Shown: positions 32,695-43,479 of the stretch, one piece after another
Layout: each line of letters starts with the position of its first letter
Position numbering within the stretch: position 1 is the stretch's first letter
NCBI GenBank assembly: GCA_029959085.1
Contig: JARWIR010000003.1
Coordinates: 34,158,005 to 34,222,004 of the forward strand
Source of the DNA: Nemophila menziesii
Taxonomy: Eukaryota > Streptophyta > Magnoliopsida > Boraginales > Hydrophyllaceae
Reading direction: 5' to 3'
DNA: 64,000 nt
Position numbers and translations under genes: made by a program
The notes under the pieces: generated by a model
Database searches by the model: none
Told to the model about the DNA's origin: nothing
Seen by the model: only the letters and a program-made list of their open reading frames with translations

Positions 32695-33115
32695 TACCGA
32701 CGACACGCGTCGTCGGTAATAACCCGTAATTCGTCGGTATTCAAGATTACCGACGACATGTCGTCGGTAATCTGTCGTCCCTATCGCTTCGTCGGTGATT
32801 GGTCTATTACCGACGAAATGTGGTGATTTCGTCCCTAATTACTCAGAAGCTTACCGACAACGCGTGTCGTCGCTAAGTTTACAAGTTACCGACGACAAGG
32901 TTCGTCGGTAATTAAGTAATTGGTTTTTCTTTTTTTTATTCGGTGATTATTGATTTACATTTTCCTTTTTTTATTATTCTACAGACGGAACTTAGCGACG
33001 GACATTTCGTCGCTAAGTTTTTTTTGTTTTGTTTTTGTTTTTTTTTTTTACGTAAATGATTATTTATTTATTTATTTTATATATTAGCGACGACATCAAT
33101 GTCGTCGCGAATTAA
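32695..33115. repeat. CACTA left subterminal repeats
   Basis: About twelve direct and inverted copies of TTACCGACGAC / GTCGTCGGTAA and the related TTAGCGACGA. These are the expected binding sites for the TNPA-like protein. Confidence 0.85.
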
Positions 33116-33414
33116 TAATATTTTTAAAAAAAATACATTTTTAATTGTATTTTTTTTTAAAATTTGTTTTGATTTAATTTTTGTTTTTATTTTAAATATA
33201 ATGCAAATGCAAATAGAATTCATAATAAATAAAAATCCAAAAATACCATTACAAAATTAAAATCAAGAATACAATTTAAAACATAGTCTTAAATTCAATA
33301 ATTAAAGTTCATACCAAAATAATAGTCAAAGTCAAACGTAAAGTCAAAGTCAAAGTCAAACATAGCAAAAAACGTAAAGTCAAATTACACACCAACTTAA
33401 AAAAACAAACATAA

Positions 33415-35044
33415 TTAAGGATCATCCAAATCCTCGTCTTCATCTTCTCTCTCTTCATCTCCTCTCTCCGGACCAGTGGGTTGGGGCTCAGGTACAGTGA
33501 TCGCGGGAAGTCCTTGGGCGAGTCTCATGCCGTTTAACGCTTCGAGAAGCGTGTCCACCATGCTCGACTGCTAACTTGGCCTACTCGAAGAGGCTTTGGG
33601 CCCGGTTGATGCGGAGGCTGGATCCGGTATAGGGTCAAGTCCTTGAGCCACGCGAAGCTCGTTTATTTCTGCCAGCATCGCCTTGAGAAGCTCCTCGTTC
33701 TGCCTATACGGATGTGTAGGAGTACGGACTCTTTTTCGGACCGGACCAATGGTTGGCACCCAATGTTTTGACTTGGGTGGGGCGGTGACCTCCATGATAG
33801 TCTCCATCATCGCATCCATTTGTTCTTGGACAGAAACATCAGCACCCTCGGCTCCGGCTTCCACAACCTTCTTTTTCATCTTCTCCCGAAAAACACCCTG
33901 TAATTAGATTTCAATTTAAAAAATAAATTAGATTAATAAAAAAGTAAAGTTAAAAATAAATATTTAATTTAAAGAAATTAAAAAAAACTTACGCTAGCTT
34001 GTTCTAAACGCTGGTCACGCCAGGTATCTGTAGCTTGATCGTAAGACAGGTGATCGAAATAGCCGCTTAAAGTAGGAAGCTCCATCTCCTCCTGAGTTCC
34101 ATCGTCAAAGAAAGTCAACGGCTCTTTCGTCACGGTCTTCAGCTTCCCCTAGACAGTGTACAATAACAAATAATAATTAATTAAAAATTAAATTAATAAA
34201 ATACTAAATTAAATTTTTTATTATTAGAAATTATACTTCTATGATAACCTCCCAAGTCTAGGATAAGTTTCTAGACCCCGTCTTGCAAGGAATTGTCTGC
34301 AACTCTCGATTCTTCTTATTAATCTCCGCCTGACTCTGTTACAATTAATAAATAAAGACTTATAAAATAATTAATAAATTATTATTTTGTACATGTACAT
34401 TCTCGTCATTCCACATCTTCTTCGCCATCGCCCAAAGCTCCGGTAGAACATCTAGGGGTGTAGTACCTGTGTTGTAGTAGTCGATTTTCAGATCCGATTT
34501 AAATCGCCTGTAGGATGTAGATGTCATCGTGGTCAATCTCTTTGTGATTTCATCCCAATCCGCTCGTCGCCTCCACTCCTCTAGGTCAAAAAACTCTTGG
34601 AGTAGAATAACCCCTTTAGAATGGTCGGGGACATTTGCCCATGCTTTGTAGCAAGGAGGGACGACGTCTCGAACTGCGTTCCCCACCACTTGACCCACGT
34701 GTTTGCTGTATGCCCCGACAAAGTTCCACGTGCCATCGATAATTGAAAAGTCAACTGGTATGGGCCAACCAACTTTTTCTAAAGTCTCCTGAGCTGTTCT
34801 TATAAACGTGGCAACTCGGGGGCGTCTTTGTCTTTTCCGAGTCCCTGTTGCATCGAATAATATTTATTGATTATTTAGTTATATTAATTGTAATTATACC
34901 TCTATAAGTATATTAATTTAAATTGTTCGGTTATTTTTTATTACCTGATAGTTGGACACAATCAGCCATTGGACGATTAGGATCCCTCAGAGGATCGTGA
35001 CCCATCCCATCCCCATCATGTGCACGACCCATTACAGCAGCCAT
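33415..35044 (-). pseudogene. TNPA-like gene (Transposase_24, Ptta/En/Spm family)
   Basis: Five exons can be drawn with GT-AG borders: 35044-34945, 34844-about 34401, 34335-34237, 34148-33993 and 33897-33415. Exon 2 carries the family core, WANVPDHSKGVILLQEFF and YRRFKSDLKIDYY. Exon 3 reads SQAEINKKNREL then TGSRN, typical of the family. Exon 5 is acidic and proline-rich at its end. In En/Spm elements such a protein binds the subterminal repeats and brings the ends together. Two in-frame TAG codons (34258-34260 and 33571-33573) break the frame; otherwise phases agree throughout. The exon 2 donor could be 6 bases away from the one given. Confidence 0.75.
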
Positions 35045-35825
35045 CTATAATTTAAAGGAAATATTATTAATTTTAATTATTCTAATTTTTTATTCCTTTA
35101 ATTTTTATCAAACATTATAATTTTATCTATCTAATTTTTAATATTCTAATTTTTTTACCATTCTAAAATTTCATTAAATTGCAAATAGGTCCTTAAATTT
35201 TTTACATTCTTAACAATTCCACTAATTTATTTCATAAAATCCATATAATCTTATGTAAATTTCAAATAGGTCCCTATATCTTCAAAAATAAATAAATTTA
35301 CAATATCATAATTTTACAAATTACACAAAAGGTCCCTATATATCTCCAAATATCCAAAAATCCTAACAAAGCCCTAATTTGATATAATTTTCAACCAATT
35401 CGAATTACATGTTGTTTTTTAACACAATAAAAAATTTAAACAATCTAGAATAACATAAAACAAATTTAGAATTCATATAAACATGTATACATTAATGAAA
35501 TTTTTCAATCCAAAAAAAAAATTGCAATTTTGATCCTAAAATTGGAACCTGTTACGTGGAAATGGTGTAGATTTCGTCCATGAATCCATGCCAAGAAGAA
35601 CTAATCATAAAACAAAAACAAATGAAAAGATATTAGAATTAAAAAATTAAAAAGAAAAAAGTTGTAACTAAAGGGTGTTTTTGGATAGATTAAGCTTACC
35701 TCTTGGTTGGATATGGACCTGGATTGCCTCGGAATTGCTTGGGAATGAAAGAATTGCAGATTTCTGGAGAGATTTTTGGTGTAGCTATGGCTAAAATGAA
35801 GCTCGTTTAGGGCTTTATAGAAAAA
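35045..35825. other. CACTA interior, non-coding
   Basis: AT-rich sequence upstream of the TNPA-like start, probably its 5' untranslated region and first intron. Short frames here are not credible. Confidence 0.5.
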
Positions 35826-36130
35826 ATGATTACCGACGACACGCGTGTCGTCGGTAATTAAAGGAATTTCATCGGTAATATGGGACATGCGTCCAACTCC
35901 GTACCCACGACCCTTGCGTGTCGTCGTCTACCGACGACACCTGTTGTCGGTAATCCCAAATTTCGTCGCTAATTTTCAAGAGCGGGAAACTTGACCGCCC
36001 AAGTTGACCAATCGAATTTTTTGAGAAAATTACTGACGAAAATATTATGAATGTCGTCGCTAATACATTACCGACGACATTCAAATGAAGAATGTCCTCG
36101 GTAATCCCTTAAATGTCGTCGGTAATTGTT
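35826..36130. repeat. Internal cluster of CACTA subterminal repeats
   Basis: About nine TTACCGACGAC-type motifs, direct and inverted, identical in style to the terminal clusters but in the middle of the element, between the TNP2 remnant and the TNPA-like gene. Confidence 0.85.
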
Positions 36131-36230
36131 TTTTTCTTTCTTTTTTTTCTTTCATTTTTCTTTCTTATTATTTCTTTCTTTCTTTTTTCTTTCATTTTTT
36201 TCTTTATTTTATTTTTGTGAGTATTTGGTG

Positions 36231-36595
36231 TATTCGGTCAACTGTTTGGTGTATTTGGTCAACTATTTGAGTCAAACTTGAGAGTTTGGGGTATTCAGTC
36301 AACTTTAAGAGTCAAACTTGAGTGTTTGGGGGTATTTAGTCAACATTCAGAGTCAAACTTGAGTGTTTAGGGTATTCAGTCAACTATTTGAGTCAAACTT
36401 GAGTGTTTGGTGTATTCGTTCAAGTATTTGAGTCAAACTTGAGTGTTTGGGGTATTCAGTCAACTATTAGAGTCAAACTTGAGTGTTTGGTGTATTCGTT
36501 CAACTATTTGAGTCAAACTTCAGTGTTTGGGCGTATTCAGTCAACATTTAGAGTCAAACTTGAGTCTTTGGGGTATTCAGTCATCATTTAACGTC
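36231..36595. repeat. 40-bp minisatellite in CACTA element
   Basis: Units of the form GAGTCAAACTTGAGTGTTTG plus GGGTATTCAGTCAACTATTT, with starts at 36271, 36311, 36352, 36392, 36432, 36472, 36512 and 36553. It abuts the truncated TNP2 gene directly. Confidence 0.9.
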
Positions 36596-38914
36596 TCTTT
36601 CGCCACGTAACCCTCGACTATTGAACCCTCTGGTCTAGGCGGATTTTGAAAATACACTTATAACTTTTTCAAATACCTTTCAAATAGGTACATACATCGC
36701 ATTTGGACCAGGCCCCCTAGCAATGTTTCATCAGACAAGTGTATCACTCAGTGGATCATTATATCAAAAAACGCGGGAGGCAAAATCATTTCCAGTCTAC
36801 ACATAACTTCAACCATTTTCGCCTTACCCGATTCTAACTCTTTCTTGCTGATATTTTTATTACAAACGACTCTAAACTCGTTAGCTAACCCAATAATCGC
36901 ATCACTAATCGCTTTGTCTTCAATGAGCCCTGGGATACTAGCCACAAAAAGATACTGCAACATCACGTGACAGTCGTGAGATTTCATTCCGATAATCTTT
37001 CCCGTATCACTTTGAACATTATTTCTCAAACTAGATGCGAAACCATCGAGAAAATTCTGTGCCTTCAACCAGTCAAGAAATATTTTCCACTTTTCCGTTG
37101 ACAAAGTATACTTTCCTCGATTTAGTATCGCTTTACCTCCTCTCGATGTCAACCACAAATCTTTCCTTATGTTCATATCCTTAAGATCCATTCTCGCTTT
37201 CACGTTATCTTTGTTAACTTTCCCATCAAGACATATAACTGTACCGAGCAAGCTATCACACACATTTTTCTCGCAATGCATAAGGCCAATGTTATGTTTC
37301 AACAAATTTTCGGACCAATAAGGTCAACGATAAAAAATACTCTTTTTCTTCCAATTGAATCGACGTGGAACAGTTTGCTTCACGATCTTGCCCCCAAAAT
37401 TCTTGTGTTTACCAGGAAACACAATGGGAAGCCCATCTAACTGTGTCTGAATATCGGCAGGAGTATATTTCTTCGATGGGCCCCTGTAATCTGAAGCGTT
37501 GTACGAAACCTTGTCTTTTTTAAATCGATATCTTGGAGGTAACAAACGTCTATGGTCAAAGTAAACAACCCCTTTCTTCACCCTCAATGACGGAGTAGAA
37601 TCCATGCATTCTAGAAAAGCTAATTAACCTTGACCCGACCATCCTGAAGTGTATGACCTAGCGGGGTAATCATTAGTCGTCGATAACAAACAAACCTTTA
37701 TCTTAAACTCTTCCTTCTTGTGGGCATCATACGTAAGGATCCCTTTATCCGACAACTCGTCCAACTCATCTATAACATGTTGAAGAAAGACATCCATGTC
37801 CTTACCGCGTGAACGGTGTCCAGGAATCAACAAACAAAGCTGGAATGTGGTTTCATTCATGCATACCCATGGTGGCAAGTTATAGACGGTCAATATGACA
37901 GGCCACATGCTATACGAGTTGTTATGCATAGAAAATGGACAAAAACCATCGATACCCAGTCCCAAATACACATTCTGAGGTTCACTGGCAAACTCTGGAT
38001 GTAACTCTGCAAATCGTTTCCAGCTATCACCGTTAACTGGATGACGTAACACATCTGGATCGGCACTCTTTCTGGTATGGTGCTATATCATGTCTTCAGC
38101 GGTGTGCTTCGAAGCGTATAGTCGCTGCAATCTCGGAGCAATCGGAAAGTAACGAAACTTCTTATGCGGTACTTTGTTACCCTTCTTTGGGTCCCATCTA
38201 GACTCGCTACATATTGAACACTTTTCGAAGTCTTTATTTTCTTTGTAAAAAATGACACAATAGTTCAAACAGACATCGATAGTAATATACCCCATACCCA
38301 AACTTTTCAACTTCTTGTTGCATGCTTCATAAGAATCGGGCAAATTGTGAGGTTTGGGCAAAATACGACCAACCAAGTCCAATAGCTCGGTGAATGATGT
38401 GTTAGTCCATTTGTTCTTTACTGTTACGTGCATAAGCTTGGCAATGAAATTCAAGGAACTCATCGATGTACAACCAGGATATAATTCTGTCTCCAATTCT
38501 TCGAAAAATGTTTCAAAACTGCTTCAACTTGGAAGACGTGCATCTCTCATCTCAGTATCTCCCGGATGTCCACCAACATCGTAACTTTGTCTCACATCGT
38601 CATAAACATGTTGCATTTCATTCACTATAATTGGATCTTGACTTGCATGGGGTGTATGTGTTTGTATCCCATCCTCACCGTGTTTTGTCCAAACCTGATA
38701 TGTTTGCTTAAACCCGGATTTTAGAAGGTGGGCCCTAACCTGTTCGGTTTGTAATCGACAATAATTATTACACTTCTTACACGGGGCAAGACAAGTAACC
38801 AGTATAACCTTTACTTTTCTTAGCAAATTCGATAAACTTGGAAACCCCAAGAATATATTCTTCCATATAATAATCTGTCGTATCGATCCAACTCTTATCC
38901 ATACCCGAAGCCAT
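36593..38914 (-). pseudogene. TNP2-type CACTA transposase
   Basis: A broken transposase gene. The N-terminus (38914 on) reads MASGMDKSWI and GVSKFIEFAKKSKGY, then after a one-base shift CKKCNNYC and VRAHLLKSGF: the transposase-associated zinc domain. Next come KCSICSESRWD (38496-38083), the Transposase_21 core with FASEPQNVYLGLGIDGF, WPVILTVYNLPPW and TTNDYPARSYTSGWSGQG (38052-37624), a linker (37605-37324) and a DUF4218 region (37305-36748: NIGLMHCEKNVCDSLLGT). After an in-frame stop the protein can still be followed as MYLFERYLKKL and RPEGSIVEGYVAKE to about 36593, where the 40-bp minisatellite begins. The C-terminal part is lost. The protein would cut at the CACTA ends. Confidence 0.87.
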
Positions 38915-39716
38915 CTCTTAGCAACAATTTTATTAAACTATGCAACTACATTCATATAAAAATAAAATATATAATTATTACAACCCAATTAATAAAATGA
39001 ATAAAAATTACAACACAATAAATAACATAATAAAAATTACAACCCAATGAATGAATAAAAATTACAAACTCATTGAATGAATAAATATTACAAACCATTC
39101 AATGAATAAATATTACAAACCATTAAATGAATAAAATTCAAAACACACAATAAATATATAAAAAAATTCATATAATTAATTAAACAAGTAAAAATATATG
39201 AGCACAAAATATAAATAACACAACACGTGCATAATTTACAATATAATAATAAACAAGTTAACCAAAAAACATGTAATTCATGAACCTAATTAATCATATG
39301 TTATATCAACTAGTATAATCTAATATATAAAAAATTTAAAAAGCATGAAATTTATTGAAAATACCTTGAATTGGATGGATAAGATGAAGATTGATGATAA
39401 TGCCCCACCTTAAAAATGTATTAATTCACCTAATCAAACCATATAGCAAGAATAAAACACAATTGGAAACAAAAAAAAAATTAAAAAATGAATTTTCATG
39501 CAATTATCTTAAATTGTGTGATGAAATTGGATATTGACAGTGCCACACCTTGATTATTAACCCGGGAATGGTGCAAGATGAAGTGTAGAATCAATTAGAA
39601 ATAAAAAAAAAAGAAATTTAGTTGTGTTTTTTGGAGAAAATCAGAGAATTTTTTTGGGGTTTTTGGGTGTTTTGTGAGTTAAAAAACTTGTTGTCTTCAT
39701 TAAATAGGTTTTTTAA
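38915..39716. other. CACTA 5' non-coding region
   Basis: AT-rich DNA upstream of the transposase start, with repeated ATGAATAAATATTACAAACC units at about 39040-39130. Probably promoter and untranslated leader. Nothing coding. Confidence 0.5.
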
Positions 39717-40005
39717 TTACCGACGACCCGTAATTCGTCGGTAATTAAACTGATATCGTCGGTAAGCTACACAATATACCGACGGCTTACGATGTCGCAA
39801 ATATAGCGACGATATTTCGGAGGTAAAAAAAATCAAATTAAAAAAAAGAATTACCGACGAAATACATCCAATTATCGACGAATTTTGTCGTCGTTTTTTT
39901 ACGACGATGATTTTTTCGTCGGTAACAAAATCTCGTCGGTAATTTTTCAAAATTACAGACGAAGTACGGGTCGTCGGTAATTTTTCGTCGCTAAAGACGC
40001 TGTAT
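39717..40005. repeat. CACTA right subterminal repeats
   Basis: Direct and inverted ACCGACGA/TCGTCGGTAA motifs up to the terminal CACTA, the partner of 32695-33115. Confidence 0.85.
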
Positions 40006-40014
40006 CTAGTAGTG

Positions 40015-40326
40015 TAAGCTCGGAGATTCTTCTTCCAAAAAACTCGGCTCATATGATTCTATCCCAATTTCAGGTAAGTTGATTCGTCTTTTATATAGTT
40101 TGATTTGATTACATTTACAATTTAAATGGTAAATTTTTAATTGTATCATTGGTCCCTATTTTGTTGTGGTTGTGACTCTAGTGCACTTTTGCTCACAGCT
40201 GCAGCTCAAAATCTGTTGTGTTCACCTATGAGCTTCGGTGTTACTATGTAAGGTCCCTATTATCGATATTTATGAGCACCACAGAACCAGTAAATATAAT
40301 TAGTTTTATTTTTTTTCTTTATATAG
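40015..40326 (+). other. Interior of hAT-like unit, left of the captured exons
   Basis: Contains a short possible exon: ATG at about 40053, seven codons and a donor-like CAG|GTAAG at about 40073. Joined to the exon at 40327 it would be in phase. Otherwise AT-rich and intron-like, ending in a T-rich tract and AG at 40325-40326. Tentative. Confidence 0.4.
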
Positions 40327-40621
40327 CATGGACTACTATATTACAAAACAACATCATCAATTTCAAATAGCTGCAAATTAATTGCACTTCTTCTTGCTGG
40401 ACATACTAATGAAGATGCAATGCTAGCTTATGAGTATTAAAATAAATCTGGTAAACTATTCTCGTTTATTACATCTTCTCATGACTTTTCTTTGTGTAAT
40501 ATTAAGGTTTATAATTTCTTTTTAGCCCTTATGTTTGTTTTTTGTACGCACAGGGATTAGCATTTCAATTAATAGACGATGTTCTTGATTTTACTGGCAC
40601 ATTACCTCCTCGGCTCCCAAG
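40327..40621 (+). pseudogene. Solanesyl diphosphate synthase fragment (two exons)
   Basis: Exon A (40327-40450) reads YYKTTSSISNSC, KLIALLLAGHTNEDAMLAYEY and then a stop. It corresponds to the segment after the first aspartate-rich region in plant trans-long-chain prenyl diphosphate synthases of the solanesyl type. Exon B (40554-40621) reads GLAFQLIDDVLDFTGT, the second aspartate-rich motif that binds magnesium and isopentenyl diphosphate. The intron 40451-40553 has GT-AG borders. A short deletion after MDYY, a TAA at 40438-40440 and loss of similarity after exon B show this is a fragment. The real enzyme makes the side chain of plastoquinone or ubiquinone. Confidence 0.75.
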
Positions 40622-41090
40622 GGTATATACTCACACCAATACTGTCAGAATTATCTAGCACAAGAATAAGTAAAGGCTCTTGTACCAGATGTGTTGGGGT
40701 AGGCCTTTATTGACTCGCAAGTCGCTATAACAACTGGTTTAGATATGGTGATATTCTCGACGGAGTATTGTTTTCATCAGCCAATGTCGGGCTAGCTAGA
40801 ATATATAGAGTAGCTTGCTAGGTCAATACTGTAAAAGTGCTGCATTGCAAAATTAGTCCCTGAATTATGTGGACTGTGGAAATATGCCCATGAGATACAA
40901 ATAAAAAAGGTCAAAACCGGTAAGAACCGGAACCGGTAATCCGGACCTTCTTACCGGTCCGAATCTTCCTTTCCCCTTCCCGAGAACCGGACCGAACCGG
41001 TCCGGTAAGAATGGAACCGGTAAGCCGGACCAGACCGGAAAGACCCAAATCTGCTAAGGACCGGTCCGAAACGGATCGATAGCCACTCTG
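40622..41090. other. Right arm of hAT-like unit
   Basis: No coding region. From 40905 the DNA is dense in ACCGGTCCGG/GGAACCGGTAAG motifs leading into the terminal inverted repeat at 41073-41090. Confidence 0.6.
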
Positions 41091-41100
41091 AAATGAGACT
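41091..41100. repeat. Flanking duplication of the hAT-like unit, right
   Basis: AAATGAGACT, identical to 32379-32388. Confidence 0.75.
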
Positions 41101-41419
41101 AAGCATGAAACAAACAGTCCACATCACTAATAAGATTAAGGGTTAGATAAATGTCACCACCACCTCAATAAAAGGACATCGTATAGAAGGAGATCCAAAA
41201 TCATCTCAAATAATTTTTTTAACCAAATGATCAATAGATAAACATTTCACCAAATTATATTTTACCATCAAATATAACAACAGAAGGTTTTTTTTAAACT
41301 ATATTATTAGAAAGATATGCGTAGTTTGTGTATTTACATCATAATAGTTAAAGGGGTACATTATAACTAATTAACTTTCATAATTGATCACATCTTAAGG
41401 GCCAAGTGATGATGATCAG
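41101..41419. other. 3' flank of the LBD gene
   Basis: AT-rich. Probably contains the 3' untranslated region and poly(A) signals of the minus-strand gene; an AATAAT on the minus strand lies near 41305. No other feature. Confidence 0.5.
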
Positions 41420-41731
41420 TCAGTCATTCATCATCCTAAGAGCCAATGCTTGAAGCTCGCCCAAGTCAGTTTGTGAAGGTCTTTTCATCTTGTTAGAGTA
41501 ATTTTTGAAGTTAAATTCACCCCTTTGCTGCTGCATATCTTGCATGTGGACTGAATAATTTTTATTATCGATGGAGTCTAATAAGCTCTGAGGTGTGACG
41601 ACAGTAGTGTTCATATATGTTGGAGGATAAGCTTGATGATGATGAAGTTGTGTAATTCCAGGCCATTGATGATGACTACTCTGTGCCAGTTGAGCCTTTA
41701 CTTGCATCACCTGACCTTCCAAGAATGCCAC
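41420..41731 (-). other. LBD gene exon 2
   Basis: Begins GTGGCATTC after the acceptor TTTGGTAG. It encodes the rest of the coiled coil and a Gln/His-rich C-terminal region. Confidence 0.9.
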
Positions 41732-42754
41732 CTACCAAACACAAACAATAAACTTCAGTTTAATTTTACTCAAGTATTTAGGAGGGACAGATCAGACAAT
41801 TTATACAAATTCAAACAAGTTAGTAAACGAGGGTATTTGAAGGATTTCTTCGGCCTCCTGGTCCAAATGTAGCTAATACTACGTTATAGTGGAGGCTGAT
41901 TTATTTTTTTGTAAAAAAGAAGCATATATCTTGAAATACCTCTCAAAGCAAAAACATATAAAATCTGAAAATTAGAATCTAAAGTATTCGAGATTGATGG
42001 ATCTACCATGCCCACAGTGCATGTGTTGCATGTAAAAGCCACTCCTAGTAATGCAACAGTTTGATACACATATCTTTCGCTAGAAACAAGTTCAACCTTA
42101 GGGCAAACCAAAGTCTGTGCTTAGGCTTTTGATATTAATAATTTATAAAAATAGGCCTCAAATTTACTAAGATGATATAGTATATAAAAAGAAACTCAAT
42201 TTTACCAAAATAAATCTATTTAGGTAATTTGAAAAGGTTCAAACAAAAATTTTACTTTACGTAAAATAGGGTCGGATCTCTACTACACCCAACTTTGTAT
42301 ACCAAACACGCACTAAATGGGGACCAGTAATGATAGATAACATTCGATTATACAAGACCAGAAAACATTTATTCACTAATGGATTCTTTAAATTGAGTAA
42401 TGACAATGCACCGATGATTAACTATTATATAATTATATGTGTAGAGAAAATTAATTGAAGTAAATAAAGTACCTGTTGTTGCAAAGCAATAATATGCGAA
42501 ACACATCCATAAACAGGATCCTTAATCCTTGCTTGAGCTTCATAACCAATTGTTACAACTGCTTCACATCGATCAGGCACTGGTATATGCAACAATAGTT
42601 TCGAAACATTACTTGCTCCAAACACCTTATGAATCGCAGCAAATCGTGCTGGTCCTTGTTCCGTACAAAAATAGGGAGCAAATACACAATCTGAAGTACA
42701 CTTTCGTCTCAAAAACTTGCATGCACCACAGGGCGATCCACTTCCAGTTGCCAT
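41420..42754 (-). CDS. LBD16-like: LBD16-like LOB-domain transcription factor
   Basis: Two exons, 42754-42473 (94 codons) and 41731-41420 (103 codons plus TGA), with a 741-base intron (GT at 42472-42471, AG at 41733-41732). The result is 197 residues, normal for class I LBD proteins. Residues 8-22 give the zinc motif CX2CX6CX3C ([15 protein letters not shown]). The GAS block follows ([34 protein letters not shown]), then [10 protein letters not shown] and a leucine-zipper-like coiled coil spanning the exon junction ([18 protein letters not shown]). The intron sits at the usual LBD position. The C-terminus [12 protein letters not shown] is typical of the LBD16 group. Members act in the nucleus downstream of auxin response factors, for example in lateral-root initiation; that role is inferred from the family. 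The ATG chosen starts [10 protein letters not shown]; an in-frame upstream Met at 42796 would add 14 atypical residues. Confidence 0.92.
42473..42754 (-). other. LBD gene exon 1
   Basis: 94 codons, ending in CAACAACAG followed by the donor GTACTTT. It encodes the zinc motif and GAS block. Confidence 0.9.
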
Positions 42755-42854
42755 ATTTAAATGAGTCACAAAAAAGAAACTTAAAAGACTAACCACACGA
42801 GCTCACTAGAGAATAGTGCAGATGGGTATGAAAGGTACACGAATGGTTAGGGTG

Positions 42855-42860
42855 TTATAA
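42855..42860 (-). promoter_or_regulatory. Possible TATA box of the LBD gene
   Basis: CCCCTTATAACACC on the minus strand, about 100 bases before the ATG. Distance and context are suitable. Not decisive in AT-rich DNA. Confidence 0.3.
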
Positions 42861-43479
42861 GGGGTCAGAAGAAGGAGACATGGAGGGTTTTGCATGTAGG
42901 CTTGTAAGGGAACAACGGTTAATGGCTTATGCAATATGATAATATTTAATTTTACTTTTATAATAAGTTTCTTGACCAAATTTGTATGATTCATATTCAT
43001 GGTTGAAAGTAGATTTCACATTAAAGACTTTGAATGAAATGAAACAACTGGTAGTATTGTTTAATGTTGTGGATGTGTTTTCTTTTTCAACCTTTTGTAT
43101 AAAGTATAGTTGTAATCTTGATTATTAAATAATTTTTTTCGCCGAACGCCGCATCTGGGAACTGCTGCTAAGTTTTTGTTGCTTTGTGGAGTTGGTTACC
43201 GACATGTGTAATTGGTGTTGATTACTAGTACTCCTACTAGTGAATAGTGATTTGGTTTAAATTTAATGACAAAACATTTAGAAGTCAAAATTGCTACGCA
43301 GATTTATGCATGTTCAATGAAATTGAGTGAGATGTCATCGAGATTCATAATGGTTTTTAAGAACTTCCTACTATTGAAAAATTCTCTTAATAAATCTTAT
43401 CAAATTCATATTAGAATCTTAAAAGAAAAAATTAATGATATATTACACAAAGTCATACAATCCACATTTTCCTAGTATA
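42861..43479. other. Upstream region of the LBD gene, no gene seen
   Basis: AT-rich. No auxin-response TGTCTC array or other clear regulatory cluster recognised. Confidence 0.5.

Larger units (their letters stand above)
32674..40014 (-). mobile_element. CACTA (En/Spm) DNA transposon
   Basis: 7341 bp, beginning CACTACAACATTCTGGG and ending, reverse complemented, CACTACTAGATACAGCG. It has a 3-bp TSD and dense ACCGACGAC/GTCGTCGGT repeats near both ends. It contains two genes on the minus strand: a TNP2-type transposase (38914-36593) and a TNPA-like Transposase_24 gene (35044-33415). Both carry stops or shifts, so the copy is not autonomous. It is inserted inside the hAT-like unit and is therefore younger. 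Confidence 0.9.
32389..41090. mobile_element. hAT-like unit carrying solanesyl diphosphate synthase fragments
   Basis: The ends are imperfect inverted repeats: CAACCTGGCTAACGGTCC on the left and, reverse complemented, CAGAGTGGCTATCGATCC on the right, each followed by ACCGGTCC-rich subterminal DNA (32397-32560 and 40905-41075). A 10-bp direct repeat flanks the unit. Without the nested CACTA element (32674-40014) it is about 1.36 kb and contains gene fragments (40327-40621) instead of a transposase. The end sequence and CCGGT-rich arms suggest hAT; the 10-bp repeat is longer than the usual 8, so a Mutator-like origin is the alternative. Confidence 0.7.

Noticed and set aside
42755..42796. Upstream in-frame Met giving 14 extra residues to the LBD protein
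   Set aside because: The extension is hydrophobic and atypical, and LBD proteins normally start a few residues before the cysteine motif, as with the ATG at 42754.
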